NCBI GenBank assembly: GCA_947460085.1
Contig: CANHGA010000162.1
Span: 1 to 5,004 of the forward strand
Reading direction: 5' to 3'
DNA from: Synechococcaceae cyanobacterium
GTDB taxonomy: Bacteria > Cyanobacteriota > Cyanobacteriia > PCC-6307 > Cyanobiaceae
DNA length: 5,004 bases
How positions within the stretch are numbered: position 1 is the stretch's first letter; every line of letters begins with the position of its first letter. Of this stretch, positions 1-5,004 are shown piece by piece. Below the pieces are notes generated by a model, which ran no database searches, was not told the DNA's origin, and worked only from the letters and a program-made list of their open reading frames with translations. The translations under genes were made by a program, and so were the position numbers.

Positions 1-909
1 GACAAAGCCGGCTCCGCTGGCCACACCGCTGCCTTGAACCATCAGGGCAAAAGGCGATAGGGCTGTGGCAAAGGCCGCAGCTAAGGCGATCACGGCCAAC
101 TGGGGCTGGAGCACCTTTTGCTGGATGCGACTCAAGCCCCCAAAGGCCAGATCTGAAAGGGTGGAGCCCTCGGTAAAGGTGAGCCAGAGGCAGCCGGCAA
201 ACCCCACGATGGCCTGGGCCAGTACGACGCTGATCAGGAGGCGCAGGGCTGGAAGCTGCAGCACCGTGAAACTGAGATCCAGGCCCGTGAGGGGATCGGA
301 TTGGCCGAAGGGCACGGCCAACAGGGCTGGCAGCCAGAGGCTCCAGCCCCTAGCCAACGCCGTGGCCGACCCAGCCAGGGCCGCAGCCAAGGCAATCCGC
401 AAGGTGGTGAGCGGCCAGCGCAGCAGGGGCACAAGCAGGCCCATCGCCAAGCCCACCAACAGCAGGGGAGGCAGGTCAGCGAACACGGGAATCCCCGTAA
501 TCCCATGGCCACTAAAGGGGGCTGCGATCAAATCACGGGCCTGCACCATCAGATAGGTGAGACCGGCCACCAGTAGCAACAGCAAGAGCCCCAACAAACC
601 CACCAAGGTCCAGCTGGAGCAGCCGAGAAGCGGCGAATTCGGCAGTTGCTTGCGGGGTGCCTCCAGCCGCAGGCGCCAGCAGCGCTGCAACTGCTGCAAT
701 TGCAAGGGCACACCCAGGCCCATGACCACCAGGAAGGCAGCGACCTGGAGCAACCAACGGCGCAGCAGCATCCCCTGGGCGCCAAATTCACCAAACCATT
801 GCCACTCAATGCTCAGCCTGGCCACCAGGACCAACAGCCCAACGGCACCGATGGCGATGGGCACCAGCACCCAACCACCCCATTTCCAGCGCTGCGACCA
901 GGGAAGCAA
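1..909 (-). CDS. UPF0182 family membrane protein, N-terminal part (3' end beyond window)
   Basis: The minus-strand frame is open from a stop at 928-930 to the left edge, giving 303 residues of a very hydrophobic protein. Hydrophobic stretches lie near residues 13-32, 49-68, 101-120, 145-163, 167-183, 187-200, 220-241 and 268-290, so about seven to eight membrane spans. UPF0182-like landmarks, recognised from memory of the family, are IEWQWFGEFG (34-43) after the first span, a DP..G.DLSF...LPALRLL segment (205-225) and VASGAGFV at the window edge (296-303), matching the family's FGAGYTDV region. Family members are usually around 900 residues, so roughly two thirds is missing. The function of the family is not established. 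The start is uncertain: no ATG occurs in frame before residue 47. I chose TTG at 909 because AAGG lies 8 nt upstream and it keeps the whole first span; GTG at 870 or 864 is an alternative. It is transcribed divergently from thrC. Confidence 0.8.
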   Translation of the reverse strand, partial: MLPWSQRWKWGGWVLVPIAIGAVGLLVLVARLSIEWQWFGEFGAQGMLLRRWLLQVAAFLVVMGLGVPLQLQQLQRCWRLRLEAPRKQLPNSPLLGCSSWTLVGLLGLLLLLLVAGLTYLMVQARDLIAAPFSGHGITGIPVFADLPPLLLVGLAMGLLVPLLRWPLTTLRIALAAALAGSATALARGWSLWLPALLAVPFGQSDPLTGLDLSFTVLQLPALRLLISVVLAQAIVGFAGCLWLTFTEGSTLSDLAFGGLSRIQQKVLQPQLAVIALAAAFATALSPFALMVQGSGVASGAGFV

Positions 910-981
910 GGTGATCGCCTTGGTTGCTTACTGAAATGGAGGCTAAGCAGCGCCAGCCCAGGCGCAAGCCCAACGACCAGG

Positions 982-1010
982 ATTCCAAGCCCTGAATTCC
1001 CGACTCTCAA
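982..1010 (-). promoter_or_regulatory. candidate sigma-70-type promoter for the UPF0182 gene
   Basis: On the minus strand a TTGAGA (plus positions 1005-1010; 5 of 6 to TTGACA) is followed after exactly 17 nt by TGGAAT (982-987; 4 of 6 to TATAAT). The spacing is ideal and the site lies in the divergent intergenic region, about 75 nt upstream of the proposed TTG start. Hexamers of this quality arise by chance, so this is only a candidate. Confidence 0.25.
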
Positions 1011-1042
1011 AATCGGCTTTAACTGGGACCCCTAAATCCCGC

Positions 1043-1051
1043 TGGTAATCT
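1043..1051 (+). promoter_or_regulatory. thrC: candidate extended -10 promoter for thrC
   Basis: TGGTAATCT fits an extended -10 (TGn followed by TAATCT, 4 of 6 to TATAAT). No convincing -35 is seen at 16-18 nt, as is common for extended -10 promoters. Transcription would begin around 1058, only about 10 nt before the GTG start, giving a very short leader. This agrees with the absence of a Shine-Dalgarno sequence in front of thrC. Confidence 0.3.
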
Positions 1052-1067
1052 CAGTGCATCGCCTGGT

Positions 1068-2330
1068 GTGACCGTGACAGCCACCCTTTCTCGCTCCACC
1101 TTTACGGGTCTGCGCTGCAAAGAATGCGGCCACCCCTATGAGGCCAGTGCCCGCCACGTCTGTGAGGACGTCTGCTTCGGCCCCCTCGAGGTCGTCTACG
1201 ACTACGAGGCCATCAAAAACAAGGTGAGCCGCGCCACCATCGAGGCAGGGCCCGCCTCGATTTGGCGTTATCGTGACTTCCTGCCCATTGAAGGGGATCC
1301 AATTGATGTGGGCACGGGGTTCACCCCCTTGCTGAAGGCAGGCAACCTGGCCAAGCGCCTTGGGCTCAAAAGCCTTTATATCAAGAATGACGGCGTCAAC
1401 ATGCCGACGCTCTCCTTCAAGGACCGGGTTGTCTCGGTGGCGCTCACCCGGGCCCGCGAGCTGGGATTCACCACGGTGAGCTGTGCCTCGACCGGCAACC
1501 TGGCCAATTCCACCGCCGCCATCGCGGCCCACGCCGGCCTCGACTGCTGCGTCTTCATCCCCAGTGACCTGGAACTGGGCAAGGTGCTGGGCACCTTGGT
1601 CTACAACCCCACCTTGATGGCGGTGCACGGCAACTACGACCAGGTCAACCGCCTCTGCTCGGAAGTGGCCAACACCTTTGGTTGGGGTTTCGTCAACATC
1701 AACCTGCGCCCCTATTACTCCGAGGGTTCCAAAACCCTGGGTTATGAGGTGATTGAACAGTTGGGCTGGCAACTGCCCGACCACATCGTGGCTCCCCTCG
1801 CCTCCGGCTCCCTGTTCACCAAGATCCGCAAGGGCTTTGATGAGTTCATCAAGGTGGGGCTCGTCGATGAAAAAGCCGTCCGCTTTAGCGGTGCCCAGGC
1901 GGAAGGCTGCTCACCGATCGCCCAAGCCTTCGCCGAGGGAAGGGACTTCATTACCCCCGTGAAGCCCAACACCATTGCCAAGTCGATTGCCATTGGCAAC
2001 CCAGCTGATGGGCCCTACGCCATCGACATTGCCAACAAAACCAAAGGCACCATCGCTGCCGTTAACGACAACGAGATCATCGAGGGCATCAAGCTCTTGG
2101 CTGAAACCGAAGGCGTGTTTACCGAAACGGCCGGTGGCACCACCATCGCCGTGCTCAAAAAGCTGGTGGAAGCGGGCAAAATCAACCCCGACGAAACCAC
2201 CGTGGCCTACATCACCGGCAACGGCCTCAAGACCACCGAAGCCATCGCCTCCTCCATCGGTGAGCCCTATCTGATCGAAGCCACGTTGGATAGCTTCAAA
2301 GCCGCCTGGCAGCGTTCCCAAGCCGGCTGA
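1068..2330 (+). CDS. thrC: threonine synthase (PLP-dependent)
   Basis: This cytosolic enzyme converts O-phospho-L-homoserine and water to L-threonine and phosphate, the last step of threonine synthesis. The protein has 420 residues, normal for the family. It opens with a zinc-ribbon-like cluster, Cys17-x2-Cys20 and Cys32-x3-Cys36, seen in many bacterial threonine synthases. The PLP Schiff-base lysine is Lys118 in SFKDR (116-120). The substrate/cofactor loop is SCASTGNLANS (138-148), and the cofactor-phosphate region is probably PLASGSLF (243-250). The motif TETAGGTT precedes the C-terminal TGNGLKT (383-389), all typical of fold-type II threonine synthases. The start is GTG at 1068; a second in-frame GTG at 1074 would remove two residues, and the next in-frame ATG is internal (Met112). 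No Shine-Dalgarno is visible. A sulfur-carrier gene follows after 50 nt on the same strand. Confidence 0.96.
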   Translation: MTVTATLSRSTFTGLRCKECGHPYEASARHVCEDVCFGPLEVVYDYEAIKNKVSRATIEAGPASIWRYRDFLPIEGDPIDVGTGFTPLLKAGNLAKRLGLKSLYIKNDGVNMPTLSFKDRVVSVALTRARELGFTTVSCASTGNLANSTAAIAAHAGLDCCVFIPSDLELGKVLGTLVYNPTLMAVHGNYDQVNRLCSEVANTFGWGFVNINLRPYYSEGSKTLGYEVIEQLGWQLPDHIVAPLASGSLFTKIRKGFDEFIKVGLVDEKAVRFSGAQAEGCSPIAQAFAEGRDFITPVKPNTIAKSIAIGNPADGPYAIDIANKTKGTIAAVNDNEIIEGIKLLAETEGVFTETAGGTTIAVLKKLVEAGKINPDETTVAYITGNGLKTTEAIASSIGEPYLIEATLDSFKAAWQRSQAG

Positions 2331-2380
2331 AACCCTTTTCGATTCCCGTTCCTCCTTTTCCGTTCTCCCGCTAGCACCCC
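2331..2380 (+). other. pyrimidine-rich spacer between thrC and the sulfur-carrier gene
   Basis: The 50 nt between the thrC stop and the next ATG are mostly C and T, with runs such as CCCTTTTC and CCTCCTTTTCC. They hold no purine-rich ribosome binding site in front of the ATG at 2381. I see no stable hairpin, so nothing here argues against read-through from thrC. Translation of the downstream gene must rely on an SD-independent route or on coupling. Confidence 0.5.
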
Positions 2381-2656
2381 ATGGCTGTCCAGGTTCTGAT
2401 CCCGACCCCCCTGCAGAAGTTCACCAACGACGAGGCCACCGCCGAGCTCGCTGCCACCAGCGTTGATGGGCTCCTTGATGCCCTTGAAGGCCGTTATCCC
2501 GGCATCAAAGGTCGCCTTTGTGATGAAGCTGGCAAACTGCGCCGCTTTCTCAACGTCTACGTCAATAGCGAAGACATCCGCTTCCTTGACAACCAAAACA
2601 CGCCCCTCAATGACGGCGACGAAGTATCGATCGTGCCAGCGGTTGCTGGTGGTTGA
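2381..2656 (+). CDS. CysO/MoaD/ThiS-family sulfur-carrier protein
   Basis: A 91-residue beta-grasp (ubiquitin-fold) protein ending in Gly-Gly, the tail that is adenylated and thiocarboxylated in this family so that it can donate sulfur. The order fits: first strand VQVLIPTPL (3-11), helix with VDGLLDALEGRYP (28-40), RRFLNVYVN (54-62), then NDGDEVSIVPAVAGG (77-91). The elements RFxNxYVNxEDxRF and xxxPAVAGG match, from memory, Mycobacterium tuberculosis CysO more closely than MoaD of molybdopterin synthase or ThiS of thiazole synthesis. CysO supplies sulfur to CysM for cysteine synthesis. No activating E1-like (ThiF/MoeB/MoeZ) gene or Mec-type peptidase is in this window. It lies 50 nt downstream of thrC, so sulfur transfer to a PLP enzyme is conceivable but unproven. 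The ATG at 2381 lacks a Shine-Dalgarno but gives a normal family length. Confidence 0.9.
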   Translation: MAVQVLIPTPLQKFTNDEATAELAATSVDGLLDALEGRYPGIKGRLCDEAGKLRRFLNVYVNSEDIRFLDNQNTPLNDGDEVSIVPAVAGG

Positions 2657-2737
2657 GATCGAGCACGTTGATGCGGCCCATCGTTGGCAGCAGGAACAAG
2701 CAGCCCCAACTGTTCACCACACCAGGAGATTGGATCA
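2657..2737 (+). other. spacer between the sulfur-carrier and cupin genes
   Basis: These 81 nt contain the cupin ribosome binding site at 2724-2728. I see no T-tailed terminator and no convincing promoter hexamers, which leaves co-transcription with thrC and the sulfur carrier possible. Confidence 0.4.
2724..2728 (+). promoter_or_regulatory. Shine-Dalgarno (AGGAG) that decides the cupin start
   Basis: AGGAG lies 9 nt before the ATG at 2738. The reading frame is open further upstream, to an alternative TTG at 2684 with no such site, so this motif favours ATG 2738. It is the only strong ribosome binding site among the three plus-strand genes. Confidence 0.75.
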
Positions 2738-3730
2738 ATGGTTCAAGCCTCTGACAGCCAGCCCAGTGATGGCCCCCTTTGGAGTTGCAGCCAAAGCACG
2801 GCAGAAATTTACGATTACCGAAAGGCTGCAAATCCAATCCGGAGCGGCCTGACCGAGCCCATTCCCTACCGGCATTGGCGAGCTGAGATCCACAGCGAAG
2901 GGCCTAGTGGGGTGATTCCCCTCGACTTGAGCGATGAACTGGGCCTGGACGGGCCCGGTCCTGCCACAAGTCCAGGGCTCGCTGCCCATTTTTTGCGCAT
3001 CCTTGCCGGTGAAGCGTTGAAGGCAGAAGCTGAGGCCACCAGCCAGCTGTTTTATGTGTTGTCTGGTCGTGGTAGTTGCCGTCGCCCAGCCAATGCTGGC
3101 TGCCCAGCCGTTGCCATTGACTGGGAAGAGGGCGACCTTTTTGTCCTGCCCCCAGGTGACTATTCCGTGCTGGAGGCTTCCACCACCAGCGTCCTGTATT
3201 GGGTCCATGACGCCCCCCTACTCACCTACCTAGGCGTGGTGCCCAATGCCGCCCGTTTTCAACCCACCGTCTACCGCAGCCAAGCGCTAAGGCAGGAATT
3301 AGAAGCCCTAGCCAAATGTCCCAGCAGTGCCAAAAGCAACCGGTTGAGCGTGCTCCTGGCCAACGGTGACCTGCCAACGACCCGCACGGTGACCCACGTG
3401 CTCTGGGCCATGCTCGGCATGGTTCCCGCCGGTGCCACCCAAGCGCCCCACCGGCACCAATCGGTGGCCCTCGACCTGATCGTCGATTGTGATCCGGGCT
3501 GTTACACCCTCGTTGGCACTGAGCTAGCCAAGGATGGCGGCATCAACAATCCCAAGCGCATTGACTGGCAAGCCGGCGGTGTGTTCATCACGCCTCCGGG
3601 CCATTGGCATGCCCATGTCAATGAGAGTGGGCGCGAAGCCATCCTGTTGCCCATTCAAGATGCGGGCCTAAAGACCTACCTACGCAGCCTGGACATTCGT
3701 TTTGCCGGTGGCCTCGTAACTGGCGACTAA
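2738..3730 (+). CDS. two-domain cupin, gentisate 1,2-dioxygenase-like
   Basis: A 330-residue bicupin without signal peptide or membrane span, so probably cytosolic. The C-terminal cupin keeps motif 1 as APHRHQSVAL (236-245) and motif 2 as G-x5-P-x-G-x2-H-x3-N (281-295, with PPGHWHAHVN). The likely metal ligands are His238, His240 and His291. The glutamate of ordinary cupins is absent, and HRHxxxAL plus TPxxxWHxH resembles the three-histidine Fe(II) site of gentisate 1,2-dioxygenases. The tail LPIQDAGLKTYLRSLDIRF (304-322) is also highly patterned. The N-terminal cupin (about 82-165) keeps the fold signature, with GDLFVLPPG at 132-140, but has Glu-Ala-Glu (97-99) where HxH is expected and Ser143 in place of the motif 2 His, so it probably binds no metal. 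Substrate is unknown; ring-cleaving dioxygenase activity is a family-based guess. It may be co-transcribed with the genes upstream, 81 nt away. Its 3' end overlaps ftsH on the other strand. Confidence 0.85.
   Translation: MVQASDSQPSDGPLWSCSQSTAEIYDYRKAANPIRSGLTEPIPYRHWRAEIHSEGPSGVIPLDLSDELGLDGPGPATSPGLAAHFLRILAGEALKAEAEATSQLFYVLSGRGSCRRPANAGCPAVAIDWEEGDLFVLPPGDYSVLEASTTSVLYWVHDAPLLTYLGVVPNAARFQPTVYRSQALRQELEALAKCPSSAKSNRLSVLLANGDLPTTRTVTHVLWAMLGMVPAGATQAPHRHQSVALDLIVDCDPGCYTLVGTELAKDGGINNPKRIDWQAGGVFITPPGHWHAHVNESGREAILLPIQDAGLKTYLRSLDIRFAGGLVTGD
3680..3730. other. 51-nt tail-to-tail coding overlap of cupin and ftsH
   Basis: The ftsH stop (TAG, plus positions 3682-3680) lies upstream of the cupin stop (TAA, 3728-3730), so the last 16 codons of the cupin and the last 16 of ftsH, plus the stops, share the same DNA on opposite strands. 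Neither end looks like a frameshift product: the cupin still shows its conserved LRSLDIRF end in the overlap, and FtsH tails are variable. The extra ftsH tail therefore probably grew into the cupin gene. Confidence 0.85.
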
Positions 3731-5004
3731 GGCCCGAAAGGCCTCCCCCTCCAAGGTTTCCTGCTCGATCAACAGGGTCACCAACTGATCCATCAACTCC
3801 CTACGCGGTACCAGCATTGCCACGGCACGGTCCAGGGCTCCACTGGCAAGGGCCCGCACCTGCTGATCGATGCGATTGCCCGTTTGACGGGAGTACTGGG
3901 GCTCGGAACGCAACCAATCACGGCCCAAAAAGACTTCACCGCCATCGGCCTCCAAGGCCACGGGCCCCAGGTTGGAAAAGCCATAGCGGGTCACCATTTC
4001 CCGGCAAATTCGGCTCACCATTTCCAAGTCGCCACTGGCGCCTTGGGTGACCTCTCCTGGACCAAAAACCACCATCTCGGCCGCCCGCCCGCCCAGGGCG
4101 ACCACGAGCCGGGCCAGGAGGTAGGCCTTGCTAATCAAGCCGGAATCGAGGATGTCCTCGTCGGGCATGGTGCGGGCAAAGCCCCCCACCCCACCGGCCC
4201 GCGGTAGCAGGGTCACCTTGTCGAGCTTGTCGGCATGGGGCACCAGGCTGGTGAGCAGGGCGTGGCCAATTTCGTGGTAGGCGATCAGACGCTTTTTGGC
4301 ACTGTCCTGCAGGGGTGATGCCGCCAGGCCCATGGTGATGCGCTCGAGGGCACCACTGAGGCACGATTCATCAATTTCGCTCTGGTGTCGCCTGGCCGTC
4401 AGGATGGCCGCTTCGTTGAGCAGGTTGGCGAGGTCAGCCCCGGAGAATCCTGGTGTGCGGCTAGCCCACTCCGCCAGGGAAACCGATTCGGCCAAGGGCC
4501 GGGTGCGGGCATGGACGGAAAGAATCTCCTCGCGACCACGGCGGTCAGGCAAGTCCACGGTGATGCGGCGGTCAAAACGCCCTGGCCGCATCAAGGCTGA
4601 GTCGAGCACATCCGGGCGGTTGGTGGCGGCAAGCAGGATCACGCCCGAGTTCTCCTCGAAGCCATCCATCTCGGTCAGCAGTTGGTTGAGGGTCTGCTCC
4701 CTCTCGTCGTTGCCTCCCCCAATCCCAGCGCCGCGCTGGCGACCGACCGCATCGATTTCGTCAATGAAAATGATGCAGGGGGCCTTCGCCTTCGCCTTGC
4801 GAAAGAGGTCGCGAACCCGCGATGCACCAACCCCCACAAACATCTCGACGAACTCTGAGGCTGCCATCGAGAAAAAGGGAACGCCGGCCTCACCGGCAAT
4901 CGCCCGGGCCAAAAGGGTCTTACCGGTGCCTGGAGGCCCCACCAGGAGAACCCCTTTGGGGATCTTGGCGCCAACGGCGGTGAACTGTTCAGGTGAGCGC
5001 AAGA
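3680..5004 (-). CDS. ftsH: FtsH ATP-dependent zinc metalloprotease, C-terminal part (5' end beyond window)
   Basis: FtsH is a membrane-anchored hexameric AAA+ protease; in cyanobacteria paralogues degrade damaged photosystem II D1 and other membrane proteins. About 440 residues are visible. Counting from the leucine codon at 5002, they show Walker A GPPGTGKT (22-29), Walker B IIFIDEID (77-84), the second region of homology with TNRPD and LMRPGRFDR (arginine fingers Arg139 and Arg142), the protease motif HEIGH (243-247, catalytic Glu244) and the third zinc ligand probably Asp325 in QGASGDL. ATPase and protease sites are thus intact. The N-terminal membrane anchor, periplasmic/lumenal domain and start codon lie past the right edge; the TTG near 5002 is an internal Leu of the conserved FLR-PEQF region, not a start. 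Cyanobacteria carry several ftsH copies; the RAGGVGGFARTMPDED segment suggests an FtsH1/FtsH4-like rather than FtsH2-like paralogue, with low certainty. It converges on, and overlaps, the cupin gene. Confidence 0.96.
   Translation of the reverse strand, partial: LRSPEQFTAVGAKIPKGVLLVGPPGTGKTLLARAIAGEAGVPFFSMAASEFVEMFVGVGASRVRDLFRKAKAKAPCIIFIDEIDAVGRQRGAGIGGGNDEREQTLNQLLTEMDGFEENSGVILLAATNRPDVLDSALMRPGRFDRRITVDLPDRRGREEILSVHARTRPLAESVSLAEWASRTPGFSGADLANLLNEAAILTARRHQSEIDESCLSGALERITMGLAASPLQDSAKKRLIAYHEIGHALLTSLVPHADKLDKVTLLPRAGGVGGFARTMPDEDILDSGLISKAYLLARLVVALGGRAAEMVVFGPGEVTQGASGDLEMVSRICREMVTRYGFSNLGPVALEADGGEVFLGRDWLRSEPQYSRQTGNRIDQQVRALASGALDRAVAMLVPRRELMDQLVTLLIEQETLEGEAFRALVASYEATGKTNVQAA
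3730..3744. repeat. short perfect inverted repeat at the convergent gene ends
   Basis: AGGCC (3730-3734) and GGCCT (3740-3744) can form a 5-bp stem over a CGAAA loop, beginning at the last base of the cupin stop codon. It lies inside the ftsH coding sequence, where it encodes the EAFRA region. There is no T run on either side, so it is not a canonical intrinsic terminator, though it could weakly stall or protect the cupin mRNA 3' end. Confidence 0.3.

Noticed and set aside
806..1010. Minus-strand open frames upstream of the UPF0182 start (806-988, 813-1010), as a frameshifted N terminus
   Set aside because: Their translations overlap the UPF0182 N terminus out of frame and add no family-like sequence; the UPF0182 frame is complete from its first membrane span, so no frameshift is needed.
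65..1035. Plus-strand open frames at 65-556, 557-934 and 646-1035
   Set aside because: They are rich in Arg, Pro, Gln and Ser with no recognisable domain, and lie opposite the UPF0182 frame, whose family motifs are clear. They are GC-driven shadows.
1032..1784. Long 250-residue minus-strand open frame opposite thrC
   Set aside because: It is Gly/Val/His/Asp-rich antisense of a strongly conserved thrC, with no domain of its own. The same holds for 1911-2321 opposite the thrC 3' end.
2636..2649. CCAGC-GGTT-GCTGG hairpin at the end of the sulfur-carrier gene, as a terminator
   Set aside because: The stem is 5 bp, lies inside the coding sequence for the PAVAGG tail and has no T run after it. 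It is weak evidence for termination.
2684..2737. TTG at 2684 as the cupin start, adding 18 residues
   Set aside because: No ribosome binding site precedes it, the extra residues look like translated spacer, and ATG 2738 has AGGAG at 9 nt.
4999..5002. TTG at 5000-5002 as the ftsH start
   Set aside because: It encodes the Leu of a conserved motif just before PEQF and Walker A; FtsH needs an N-terminal membrane anchor that lies beyond the window.
1..5004. HIP1 palindromes (GCGATCGC), CRISPR repeats, tRNA or insertion-sequence ends
   Set aside because: By eye I found no complete HIP1 octamer, no spaced direct repeats, no cloverleaf and no transposase-like coding sequence.

Overview
The window looks like a piece of a picocyanobacterial chromosome (Synechococcus/Cyanobium type). 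The evidence is high GC, compact gene packing, a cyanobacterial-style UPF0182 membrane protein, a picocyanobacterial-looking threonine synthase and an FtsH protease of the cyanobacterial kind. No 16S or other marker is present, so the taxon is inferred from protein character only.

Layout: (1) 1-909, minus strand, the 5' part of a UPF0182-family polytopic membrane protein that runs off the left edge. (2) 910-1067, a divergent intergenic region with weak promoter candidates on both strands. (3) 1068-2330, plus, thrC (threonine synthase). (4) 2381-2656, plus, a small ubiquitin-fold sulfur-carrier protein of the CysO/MoaD/ThiS family ending in Gly-Gly. (5) 2738-3730, plus, a two-domain cupin whose second domain resembles gentisate 1,2-dioxygenase. 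(6) 3680-5004, minus, the C-terminal part of an FtsH AAA+ metalloprotease that runs off the right edge and overlaps the 3' end of the cupin gene by 51 nt, tail to tail.

thrC, the sulfur carrier and the cupin are co-directional with gaps of 50 and 81 nt and could form one transcription unit. The most thought-provoking point is the pairing of a fold-type II PLP enzyme acting on a phosphorylated amino acid (ThrC, O-phosphohomoserine) with a CysO-like sulfur carrier. It recalls the mycobacterial CysM-CysO pair, where the PLP enzyme uses O-phosphoserine and the carrier's thiocarboxylate. Any functional link here is inference. The other points of interest are the degenerate first cupin domain, the antiparallel cupin/ftsH overlap, and contrasting translation-initiation contexts. 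I see no mobile element, CRISPR array, tRNA or rRNA, and nothing I would call a clearly new system.
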